Below are positions 8,978-16,935 of a stretch of 64,000 bases of DNA, in pieces. The DNA lies in NCBI RefSeq assembly GCF_031845375.1, contig NZ_JAVREK010000001.1, positions 248,001 through 312,000 of the forward strand, in the 5' to 3' direction. How positions within the stretch are numbered: the stretch's first letter is position 1; every line of letters starts with the position of its first letter. The stretch is from Streptomonospora wellingtoniae. Lineage in GTDB: Bacteria; Actinomycetota; Actinomycetes; Streptosporangiales; Streptosporangiaceae. The notes beneath the pieces are model-generated. The model saw only the letters and a program-made list of their open reading frames with translations, was not told the DNA's origin and ran no database searches. The position numbers and the translations under genes are program-made.

Positions 8978-9073
8978 ATGGCTTCGGTAGATTTCGTTAC
9001 CTCGTTCCGGATGAGCTTGCAGCCTGAAGAACAGGTAACGGCGATGTCTACACGTCACCTCAAGAAATATTAA
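8978..9073 (+). CDS. Small ORF, 31 aa, unknown function
   Basis: ATG at 8978 to TAA at 9071-9073, encoding MASVDFVTSFRMSLQ... and ending RHLKKY. It begins about 27 bp after a near-consensus promoter and precedes the winged-helix gene by 48 bp. The ribosome site is weak. It has no recognisable relatives; it may be a leader peptide, a small partner protein or chance. TAA is a rare stop in this genome. Confidence 0.3.
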   Translation: MASVDFVTSFRMSLQPEEQVTAMSTRHLKKY

Positions 9074-9121
9074 TGATCAGCCCACTGATCCGATAATCCG
9101 AATATAGGTTGGCCTCGTCTA

Positions 9122-9799
9122 TTGTCGACTCCAAGCCATGATCAGCAGGATCAGGATGTAGACGCTCTCGACCACGAACTTGCGAAGGTCGAAAGCGCCA
9201 TCGAAGACACACTCGGTCTCGTCCGGCATGCCCGGCAGCGGGGCTCCCCCCGAGCTACGGAATGGTTAGAAATCGCTGCGAAAATCGGGCAGCGAATGGC
9301 CGATTCGCGTGACGCTCTCGCCGAGATCCGGCAAAGCGTCCTGGGAGGAGCCCGCTCCTCGCTGCTGCTGTACTTCCGCAATCATCCGGGGGAGTCGATA
9401 CCACCTCACCGGCTTGAAGGCGTCGCGGCCATACGTGCCTGGCCCAGGCGAATCCGCGAACTTCGCCAGGTGGGGTGGGAGATATCGATGGAAGGTTCGG
9501 GTCCCGAAGCCTGCTACCGCCTTACATCGGACCAGCTGGAGCGCGATGTCGCCGTAAGCGAGGAGACGCTGGAGTCCGTGAAGGGCGCGAGTCCGGCGGA
9601 GCGTTTGATCGAGTATCTACTTCACATAAGTCCATGGCCAGCGAGCCCTGACCAGCTCGAACGCGTGGCCAAGGTGCCCACATGGCGTCAGGAGATCTTC
9701 GAACTGATCGACCAAGGCTGGCTCATCGAGTCTCACGCCGACAATCCGAAGGATGTCCCGGAGAGTTCTTTTCGCCTGGCAAGCCTCGAGGACGACTGA
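9122..9799 (+). CDS. Protein with two winged-helix-like repeats
   Basis: 225 aa with a TTG start. Residues 1-75 are acidic and probably a coiled coil. Two related segments follow. About 78-135 reads SLLLYFRNHPGESIPPHRLE, then WPRRIRELRQVGWEI. About 160-222 reads RLIEYLLHISPWPASPDQLE, then WRQEIFELIDQGWLI. Both match the winged-helix pattern found at the N-termini of HNH and other restriction-type endonucleases, but no nuclease motif is present. It may be a DNA-sensing or regulatory member of the defence island that follows. Function is not established. Confidence 0.65.
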   Translation: MSTPSHDQQDQDVDALDHELAKVESAIEDTLGLVRHARQRGSPRATEWLEIAAKIGQRMADSRDALAEIRQSVLGGARSSLLLYFRNHPGESIPPHRLEGVAAIRAWPRRIRELRQVGWEISMEGSGPEACYRLTSDQLERDVAVSEETLESVKGASPAERLIEYLLHISPWPASPDQLERVAKVPTWRQEIFELIDQGWLIESHADNPKDVPESSFRLASLEDD

Positions 9800-9898
9800 C
9801 CGCTTTTGACCTCCTTAAACTCTTTCCTTCTCCGCCTAAAATTCAGCTCATCAACTCCGATCTGATTCTCAGCCACAGGACACGCAAGGAGACGCCCC

Positions 9899-10246
9899 AT
9901 GTCCACCGACAACCGAAGGCGCCGCAGCTTTTCTCCCGGATTTAAACTTCGAGTGGTCGCCGAATACGAAACTTGCCCCTCCGACGCCGAGCGAAAGGAC
10001 ATTCTTCGCCGCGAAAGTCTCACGCGGGCCCAAATCGAATGGTGGCGCAACGAGGCCCTTTCCGTTCTTACGGATCGCCGGCGCTCCGCCATAGGGGAGA
10101 AGCGCAATCAAGACCGAAACGACGTGAAACTTCATTCCGAAAACGAACGGCTTCAAAATGAGCTAGCCATGCACAACAGGGCTGCGATGGAAGCCGTAGG
10201 AATGGCGTCCGCGATCGTCGAGGTCCTCTCCAAAGTCAGAGCCTAA
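9899..10246 (+). CDS. Orphan IS3-type OrfA-like (transposase helix-turn-helix) protein
   Basis: 115 aa. The N-terminus (RRRRSFSPGFKLRVVAEYET, then RRESLTRAQIEWWRNEAL) is the helix-turn-helix of IS3-family OrfA. Residues 75-115 form a helical tail (ENERLQNELAMHNRAAMEAV) like the OrfA leucine zipper. No OrfB integrase frame follows, and no terminal inverted repeats are evident. A clear ribosome site (AAGGAG) precedes the ATG. It is either a relic of an insertion sequence or a domesticated DNA-binding regulator of the neighbouring operon. Confidence 0.7.
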   Translation: MSTDNRRRRSFSPGFKLRVVAEYETCPSDAERKDILRRESLTRAQIEWWRNEALSVLTDRRRSAIGEKRNQDRNDVKLHSENERLQNELAMHNRAAMEAVGMASAIVEVLSKVRA

Positions 10247-10338
10247 GTCATCCGCGTCGATTGGTCGGTTCGGCGGGGCGGACATCCACTCGCCCCGTCT
10301 GGCTTCCCTGAACTCGTATCGAAGTACGCGCCCCATGG

Positions 10339-10357
10339 ATCGGTATGCGCAACCGAT
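10339..10357. promoter_or_regulatory. Inverted repeat upstream of the defence operon
   Basis: ATCGGT-N7-ACCGAT, with a third GATCGGT half-site at 10378-10384, just before the GTG start of the helicase fusion. It lies in the 141-bp gap after the OrfA-like gene. A regulator-binding role is a guess from position and symmetry. Confidence 0.35.
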
Positions 10358-10387
10358 TCGTCATCGCAACCCCGAGGATCGGTCTTT

Positions 10388-13300
10388 GTGGACCCCATCG
10401 AAGAATCACAGAGAACCAGCGACCCCCTCTTCACCTGGGCGAAAGACGGTGAGGTCATCGACGTTGTGACCAAGCAATCGGAAAGCTGCCTACGCTCGTA
10501 CCAGGCCAACCCGACACTCATTGAGGAGCATGCCAACATCGAACGCTCCATCACCCAAGGGGGATACGGGCGTCGACAGCTTTATGAGCTGATCCAGAAC
10601 GGTGCGGATGAGCTTCGCGGCGCGAACGACGGGCGTATCCAGGTGGTCCTGACCTCTCACGCGTTGTACTGCGCCAACAAGGGAAACCCGGTGACCCCTG
10701 AAGGGGCAGAGACGATCCTCGCCTCGCATCTTTCCCGCAAGGCGGGCGCGGAGATCGGGCGATTCGGTCTCGGGTTCAAATCGGTGCTCAGCGTTTCGGA
10801 TGAACCGCGTTTCCTGAGCCGTTCCGGTTCGTTCGGATGGACGCGTGATCACGCTCGCCGGCGTATCCGTGAGCGGGTCGCCGGAGACGGTCCGGTACCG
10901 ATTCTGCGAGTGGCCCGCCCCCTTGACCCAATGGAGGAGCGCCGGGCGGATCCAGATCTTGACGACCTCATGGAGTGGGCCAGTACAGTCATCAAACTGC
11001 CCCTTACGGATGAACAGCATGCTGGCCGTCTGGCGCTCGACCTGGGTAACTTCCCATCGGCGTTCGCGGTCTTCTCACCACACGTCGGCCACGTGATTTT
11101 GGAGGATCGCCGTCCACCGGTCGCGACCTTCCGGCGGGACATACGGGTCAGTGGCGAAGGTAGTCATCGCCTCCTGCACGTTTCCGAGAGCGGCAAGGCG
11201 GACAAAGACCCCGAGAAGTGGCGAGTCTTCCAGACTGTACACCACCCGTCGGCAGCTGCTCGAAAAGCAGCCGGTGAATACCATGATCGACCCGAGGTCC
11301 CGCTCGCCTGGGCCGTCCCCGTCGGACGCCCCCAAGATACCGGTGGCTTCTGGGCGTTCTTTCCCACCACCTACGAGACGACCCTGCGCGGCATTCTCAA
11401 TGCGCCGTGGAAGACGAACGAGGACAGGCAGAACCTCCTCAAGGACAATGCATTCAACGATGAACTGATGCATACCGCGGCTGGGCTGATCGTCGATTCC
11501 CTCCCCGAGCTCGCCACGCCCGGCGATCCGGGGCTTCCGCTGTCACTGATCACCGCGCGCGGGCGCGAATCGCGAAACTGGGCGGACGAGCAACTTACCG
11601 GCCACGTTTACAAGGAGGCCGCCAATCGACCGTCCCTCCCGGACCAGGACGGACGACTTCGAACCCCAGCAGAGATCAATCTCCAACCGCCGGAGCTGAC
11701 TCCGGCCAAGGAAAGAGCGCGCGAGGGCCGCTGGTTGGAGCAGTGGGCCAGCCATCCCGGACGACCCAGCAACTGGTGTCATCACTCCGTTCTCGACACC
11801 GTCCGCCGATCGCGCGCCGAGACCATCATGGGACAGCACAAAGCCGCCGGTGTTGAGGAGTGGTTGGAGGCTCTGGTCGAGGACCGCACAGCGGCGGCGT
11901 CAGCGGTCGCCGTGTCAATTGTGGCGGACATGGTCAAGCAGGGCCGCGCTTACGCGGATCAGGCACGGCAAGCCAAGATCCTCCGCACGTCACAGGGCGA
12001 ATTGGTGGCGCCGGCCAACGGTGAGGTCTTCCGGCGATCCTCATTGGACGAGGTCACCAGCGACCTGAAGTTCGTGGATCCCGAGCTGGAACTGGATTCC
12101 GACATCGCGGAGTGCCTGGAGACCCTCGGCGTCCGTGAGGACAACGCGTTCGGCCGCTTCGCCGCGGAAGTCAAACACGGAGTCGCGTCCTATGAGACGG
12201 ACGACTGGCGCCGGTTCTGGCGCCTGGCCCGCCAGGTCGGCCCGCACCACGTCGCCGACCACCTCCGTGAACACGAGATCACCCCGAAGGACCTCAGGGT
12301 CCGGAATCGGAAGGGCTCTTTCGTCGCGATGACCGAGTGCCTGCTACCGGGCCGCGTTATACGACCGACCGACACGAACGACCATTCGATCGTCCTCGAT
12401 GAGACGGAGCATCGGGACGACCTCGGTCTTCTCCGTGCCCTCGGCATGTCCGACGGACCGCGCCTCGACGCCGCCCCTGCCGACGAGACCTGGTTCTCCA
12501 CATACGAAGAGGCGATGATTGAGTCCTACTACGCGTCGCTCCCCTCCAATCGGCCTCGTCCGGACATAACCAGGATCCGCGTTGACGGCGCCAAGCCTGC
12601 AGGCAGTCTCGGCCTGGTCCGTCGACTGAGCCGTGCGGCCTGCGCCCGCTTCATCGACGAGATCCCTGCCGACGGTGTCGTCACAGCATGGACGGTGCAT
12701 GCCGAAACCCGTCCAAACGACGATCCCCATTGGGTCGAGTCCCCCCTCCTGTGGGTGCTCAGGCGAGACGGCGTTCTGAACACCTCGTTGGGGCCATTCC
12801 CGGTGGACACGTGCGTGGGGCCGGAGCTCGCGGAGTACTCCCGGGTCCTACCTGTCGTCGCCGAGATCGACGAGAGCCTTAGCGAGGCGCTGCGACTTGC
12901 GAGCACCCTGGAGAGGGTCAATGGCAAGACCTGGACGGCTGCGTTCGAGTATGCAAGAGCCACCCAAAGTCCGGTGGAGACCGGAATGCTCTACGCCCTG
13001 GCGAGCACACAGCTGAGCAACCCCGGCAGACTGTCCTGCCACGAGGGCCAGTCCTGGTGCGAGATCCCCACCATGAACATCGCGGTAGCCGTGGACGAAG
13101 CGCAGTACCGCCGCCTGCAGGCACACGGGGAACCGGTGATCCTTGCACCCGACGGGGAAAGCGCGAAACGTCTCGTCAATGGCTGGGGGATGAAGACGTT
13201 TTCCGACGTCTACAAGGCCGAGTACCGCGCGACGCCCGTCGGTGTCGGCACCCCCCTCGAGGATGTTTTCCCTCTGATGAAGTGGAAGGAAGACCGCCCG

Positions 13301-15133
13301 CTTCGGGGCCTCGAGTTGATTCGGTGCACCGATCTGGAACGGCTCGTCAGCACGCCCTCCGGGCAGACCACGGAGTCGGCGACGATCGGGCATGCGGAGA
13401 ACACCGTCTTCTGGGAGGTCCAAGGCGAACACGACGACGCAGCTCTGCTGTGCGAGCTGAGCCGGCTACTCAACCTGGGTCTCACCGACCATGACGTTAG
13501 CGAGACCCTCCGCAACCGCGAGCAGCGGAAGCACCAGGACTTCCTGGTCGACGTCCGCAGGAGGACCGGTCTCGCCGAGAAGCTTGTGGCGATGCTGGGG
13601 CGTGAGACTCTGCAGGAGGCACTCCCGGAAGGGCTCATCCCGGCAGTCGAGGCCGAGGAGGACGAGGTGACCGAGCACATGCTCGGCGACCTCGCGTTGA
13701 CCGTCTACGGCCCGGAGGTTTTGCGAAAGTTCCGAAGCAGACTCGAGGAACGCGGTTTCGCGGTGCCGGCCCAGCTCGCCGGCGGCCACGAGGCACGTGC
13801 GTTTGCCACCGACCTCGGGTTCCCCGTGGAGTACGCGGGAATGCGTCAGCCGCAACCCGATCCGGTGGTCACCGTTCACGGTCCCACGGACTTTCGAGAC
13901 CTGCACCTCTACCAACGACACATGGTGGCTCGCGTGCTGGAGACCCTCCGGTCCAAGCCGGCAAAACGCGGACTGTTGAGTCTGCCTACGGGAGCGGGTA
14001 AGACCCGGGTCGCCATCGAGGCCCTTGTTCAATGGCTCCGCTCCTCCCCAGCGGACTCGGCCCCACTTCCGATCCTGTGGATCGCCCAGACGGAGGAGCT
14101 CTGCGAACAGGCGGTCCAATCCTGGCAGTACGTCTGGCGTCACATCGGACCGCCGGACGGGGAACTCACCATCAACCGTCTGTGGAGCGGAAACGAGGCG
14201 ATCCCCGTCGACGACGGCTTCCACGTCGTCGTGGCCACCGACGCCAAGCTTGACTCTGTACTGGAGACCGAAGCCTACATGTGGCTGCGTGACGCCCGGG
14301 CGGTCATCGTCGACGAGGCTCACGTGTCGATCAGTCCGCGCTACACCCTCGTGCTGGAGGCCCTCGGGCTCAGCAGGCACCGTACCCGCTGCCCGCTCAT
14401 CGGCCTGACCGCCACTCCCTTCCGAGGCACTCGCCCTCAAGAGGGCAACGCGGAGGAAACCTCCCGGCTTGTCCGGCGTTATCAACAGACCCGCCTGGAC
14501 TTGGACAGCGACGGTTCCGAGATCCTCGGCGTGGACCCTTATGCACACCTTCAGGAGCTCGGGGTCCTGAGCAAGGTGAGCCATCGAGAGTTGGAAGGCG
14601 TGACCCTCGACCTCGACGGCGGTGAGCGTGCCGAGCTCGAGCACAGGCGCCGGCTCCCCGGATCGGCGGAGAGACGACTTGGACTGAACTCCGCTCGAAA
14701 CCGCAGACTACTCGCCGCCGTTCAAGAGCTTCCGGAGGACTGGCCGGTTCTTCTTTTCGCCACGTCCGTCGCACACGCACAGATCATGGCAGCGCTGCTC
14801 AGCCGCAAGGGAATACCCGCCGCATCGATCGACAGCAAGTCCGACCCCGGAGCCCGGCGACACACCATCGAACGCTTCGGCCAGGGGAGGATCCGGGTTC
14901 TCGCCAACTACGGGGTCTTGGCCCAGGGCTTCGACGCGCCCGCCACAAGGGCGGTGATCGTCGCCCGCCCCACCTACAGCCCCAATCTTTACCAACAGAT
15001 GATCGGCCGAGGGCTGCGCGGTCCGCTCAACGGCGGCAAGGAGGAGTGCCTCATCATCAACGTCGCCGACAACATCGCCAACTTCGGCGAACGGCTTGCT
15101 TTCCGCGACTTCGAGTACCTATGGAAGAGATGA
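10388..15133 (+). CDS. GHKL (sacsin-like) ATPase fused to a DEAH-type SF2 helicase
   Basis: 1581 aa, first gene of the tight operon. The N-terminal GHKL/Bergerat ATPase has the N-box YELIQNGADEL (E67, N71), a weak G1 box (ANKGN, 95-99) and GRFGLGF (124-130). The pattern resembles the sacsin N-terminal ATPase-like family. A roughly 1000-residue middle region has no domain I recognise. The C-terminal helicase shows Walker A LPTGAGKTR (about 1199), DEAH (about 1308), TATPF (about 1341) and QMIGRGLRG (about 1537), the set found in SSL2/type III restriction-like SF2 helicases. GHKL-helicase proteins are known from bacterial conflict systems. The GTG start has a distant GAGG; the stop overlaps the next start in ATGA. 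Probable role: nucleotide-driven sensing or remodelling of foreign DNA. Confidence 0.88.
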   Translation: MDPIEESQRTSDPLFTWAKDGEVIDVVTKQSESCLRSYQANPTLIEEHANIERSITQGGYGRRQLYELIQNGADELRGANDGRIQVVLTSHALYCANKGNPVTPEGAETILASHLSRKAGAEIGRFGLGFKSVLSVSDEPRFLSRSGSFGWTRDHARRRIRERVAGDGPVPILRVARPLDPMEERRADPDLDDLMEWASTVIKLPLTDEQHAGRLALDLGNFPSAFAVFSPHVGHVILEDRRPPVATFRRDIRVSGEGSHRLLHVSESGKADKDPEKWRVFQTVHHPSAAARKAAGEYHDRPEVPLAWAVPVGRPQDTGGFWAFFPTTYETTLRGILNAPWKTNEDRQNLLKDNAFNDELMHTAAGLIVDSLPELATPGDPGLPLSLITARGRESRNWADEQLTGHVYKEAANRPSLPDQDGRLRTPAEINLQPPELTPAKERAREGRWLEQWASHPGRPSNWCHHSVLDTVRRSRAETIMGQHKAAGVEEWLEALVEDRTAAASAVAVSIVADMVKQGRAYADQARQAKILRTSQGELVAPANGEVFRRSSLDEVTSDLKFVDPELELDSDIAECLETLGVREDNAFGRFAAEVKHGVASYETDDWRRFWRLARQVGPHHVADHLREHEITPKDLRVRNRKGSFVAMTECLLPGRVIRPTDTNDHSIVLDETEHRDDLGLLRALGMSDGPRLDAAPADETWFSTYEEAMIESYYASLPSNRPRPDITRIRVDGAKPAGSLGLVRRLSRAACARFIDEIPADGVVTAWTVHAETRPNDDPHWVESPLLWVLRRDGVLNTSLGPFPVDTCVGPELAEYSRVLPVVAEIDESLSEALRLASTLERVNGKTWTAAFEYARATQSPVETGMLYALASTQLSNPGRLSCHEGQSWCEIPTMNIAVAVDEAQYRRLQAHGEPVILAPDGESAKRLVNGWGMKTFSDVYKAEYRATPVGVGTPLEDVFPLMKWKEDRPLRGLELIRCTDLERLVSTPSGQTTESATIGHAENTVFWEVQGEHDDAALLCELSRLLNLGLTDHDVSETLRNREQRKHQDFLVDVRRRTGLAEKLVAMLGRETLQEALPEGLIPAVEAEEDEVTEHMLGDLALTVYGPEVLRKFRSRLEERGFAVPAQLAGGHEARAFATDLGFPVEYAGMRQPQPDPVVTVHGPTDFRDLHLYQRHMVARVLETLRSKPAKRGLLSLPTGAGKTRVAIEALVQWLRSSPADSAPLPILWIAQTEELCEQAVQSWQYVWRHIGPPDGELTINRLWSGNEAIPVDDGFHVVVATDAKLDSVLETEAYMWLRDARAVIVDEAHVSISPRYTLVLEALGLSRHRTRCPLIGLTATPFRGTRPQEGNAEETSRLVRRYQQTRLDLDSDGSEILGVDPYAHLQELGVLSKVSHRELEGVTLDLDGGERAELEHRRRLPGSAERRLGLNSARNRRLLAAVQELPEDWPVLLFATSVAHAQIMAALLSRKGIPAASIDSKSDPGARRHTIERFGQGRIRVLANYGVLAQGFDAPATRAVIVARPTYSPNLYQQMIGRGLRGPLNGGKEECLIINVADNIANFGERLAFRDFEYLWKR

Positions 15134-16935
15134 TGCCCGAAGCACCGGAGCTGACCGCCGAACAGCGGAGTCTCGTCGAACAACCCACGTCGGCGCGCGT
15201 GCTGGTCACCGCGGGTGCAGGCTCGGGTAAGACGCTGTCCCTCGTTCACAGGGTCGCCCAGCTGCTCGAAGACGGGGTGGACGCCGTCGACGTCCTCGTC
15301 CTGAGTTTCTCCCGCGCCGCGGTCCGCGAGGTCCGCAACCGTCTGAGAAACGCGGAGGGCGCCTCCGGAAACGTGGACGTCCGAACGTTCGACTCCTACG
15401 CGACGTGGCTGTTGTCCGAGCTCGATCCCGACGGTTCATGGAAGGAGAAGAGTTTCGAAGGTCGCATCCAGGCGGCCATCCGCCTGATCAGAGACGACGA
15501 GGATGCGACCGAACTGGTCTCGGAGGTTCGCCATCTGGTCGTCGATGAGGTTCAGGACCTCGTCGGCGCCCGTGCGGAACTCGTCAAGGCGCTCCTGGAG
15601 TCTGACGTCGAGGGTTTCACCCTTCTCGGCGACCCGGCTCAGGGCATCTACGGTTTTCAGCTCGAGGATCGGGCCGAGCGTCTTCAGGGAGCTGCGGCCC
15701 TGTACGAGTGGATCCGGACAAGGTTCGATGACCTTGTCGAGTTCACGCTTTCCGCCAACTTCAGGGCCAGGGAGTCGGAAGCGAGGGCCGCCTTGGATCT
15801 CGGACCGCAGGTCGGCGAGGTCGACGCCGTCTTTCCCCCACTACTTCACGAGCTTCGCACCCGCCTGCTCAGCGGCGACACTCTTGGCACGCTGGACGAC
15901 GCGGCCCGAGTACTCACGGGCCGGAGCTCGTCGACCGCGATATTGTGCAGGAACAACGCTCAGACTCTACTGATCTCGCGGAGACTCCACGAACTCGGCG
16001 TACCTCACCGTCTCCAGCGTGCCGCCGAGGATCGGGTGCTGCCGTCGTGGGTCGCCACGATCTATCGTGAGCTCGCGTCGAAGGGCCCGGCCAAGGAGGA
16101 CGTGCTGAGGGCTCTGGCCAATGCGGAAACGGACCCGGGCGATGCGTGGAGAGTGCTCAAACGAACGGCCGCAGACCGCCGGGGCGAGACGCTCGACCTC
16201 GTGGCCCTGCGTCGCAAGCTGGCCGCGGGTACCGTACCCGACGAACTGACCCAACCGCCCTCGGATTCGCTGGTCGTGTCTACCGTGCACCGGGTGAAGG
16301 GCTTGGAGTTCGATCAGGTCGTCATCGTGGATCCCGGTCATCCACTGGACGGAATCGTGGAGCAGGCCGAGCACACGCGCCTGTTGTACGTGGCGATGAC
16401 ACGACCGCGCGATCTGTTGAGCCTGATCAAGCCCGTCGACGACCTTGCGACGGGATACCTCAAGCCGCTGCCGGACGGTCGATGGGCCGACGTGGGGTTC
16501 AAGGCCGGCTCGCGCTTCGGCATGGAGATTCGTGGTTCCGACGTCCGCGCCGACGATCCGGCAGGGAGCGTCGGTTACTCGGCGGAGCCGGCCGACGTTC
16601 AGAACTATCTCGCTACCCGCGTGCATGCCGGTGATGAAATCAGACTTCGACGGGCGTCTGATACCACCCTTGAGGAGCCCCTCTACATCGTTGATCACGC
16701 CGGAGAGCCCATCGGGGTGACTTCCGAGTCCTTCGCCAGGGGAATGCGGACGCTCGCCGGGAGAGGGCGAAGGCTCCCCGAGGAGGTCACGAACCTTCGA
16801 GTCGACTGTCTTGAAACGGTCGTCGGCCGAGAGGCCGCGGCTGTCAACGTCGGGCTCGGGTGGTCGGGCGTGTGGTTGCGTCCGCGAATCGAGGGCCTGG
16901 GAAGACTCGTCTGGGGAGACAAGGAGAAACGGTGA
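15130..16935 (+). CDS. UvrD/Rep-like SF1 helicase
   Basis: 601 aa from the ATG that overlaps the upstream stop (ATGA); an ATG one codon later and one at 15121 are alternatives. Walker A TAGAGSGKT (about 27-35), Walker B DEVQD (about 139), GDPAQGIYGFQ, the late motif VHRVKGLEFDQVVIVDP and the helicase-VI segment YVAMTRPRDLL are all present. It is shorter than housekeeping UvrD (over 700 aa), and I see no nuclease domain. The C-terminal 90 residues are unassigned. A 3'-5' DNA unwinding role within the defence complex is inferred from the operon. Confidence 0.88.
   Translation: MMPEAPELTAEQRSLVEQPTSARVLVTAGAGSGKTLSLVHRVAQLLEDGVDAVDVLVLSFSRAAVREVRNRLRNAEGASGNVDVRTFDSYATWLLSELDPDGSWKEKSFEGRIQAAIRLIRDDEDATELVSEVRHLVVDEVQDLVGARAELVKALLESDVEGFTLLGDPAQGIYGFQLEDRAERLQGAAALYEWIRTRFDDLVEFTLSANFRARESEARAALDLGPQVGEVDAVFPPLLHELRTRLLSGDTLGTLDDAARVLTGRSSSTAILCRNNAQTLLISRRLHELGVPHRLQRAAEDRVLPSWVATIYRELASKGPAKEDVLRALANAETDPGDAWRVLKRTAADRRGETLDLVALRRKLAAGTVPDELTQPPSDSLVVSTVHRVKGLEFDQVVIVDPGHPLDGIVEQAEHTRLLYVAMTRPRDLLSLIKPVDDLATGYLKPLPDGRWADVGFKAGSRFGMEIRGSDVRADDPAGSVGYSAEPADVQNYLATRVHAGDEIRLRRASDTTLEEPLYIVDHAGEPIGVTSESFARGMRTLAGRGRRLPEEVTNLRVDCLETVVGREAAAVNVGLGWSGVWLRPRIEGLGRLVWGDKEKR

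Noticed and set aside
9899..10246. Complete IS3-family insertion sequence
   Set aside because: Only the OrfA-like frame is present; no integrase frame, terminal inverted repeats or target duplication could be found.
15130..16935. Naming the UvrD-like gene drmE
   Set aside because: It is a standard SF1 helicase by motifs, and I cannot show any specific relation to DrmE from sequence alone.
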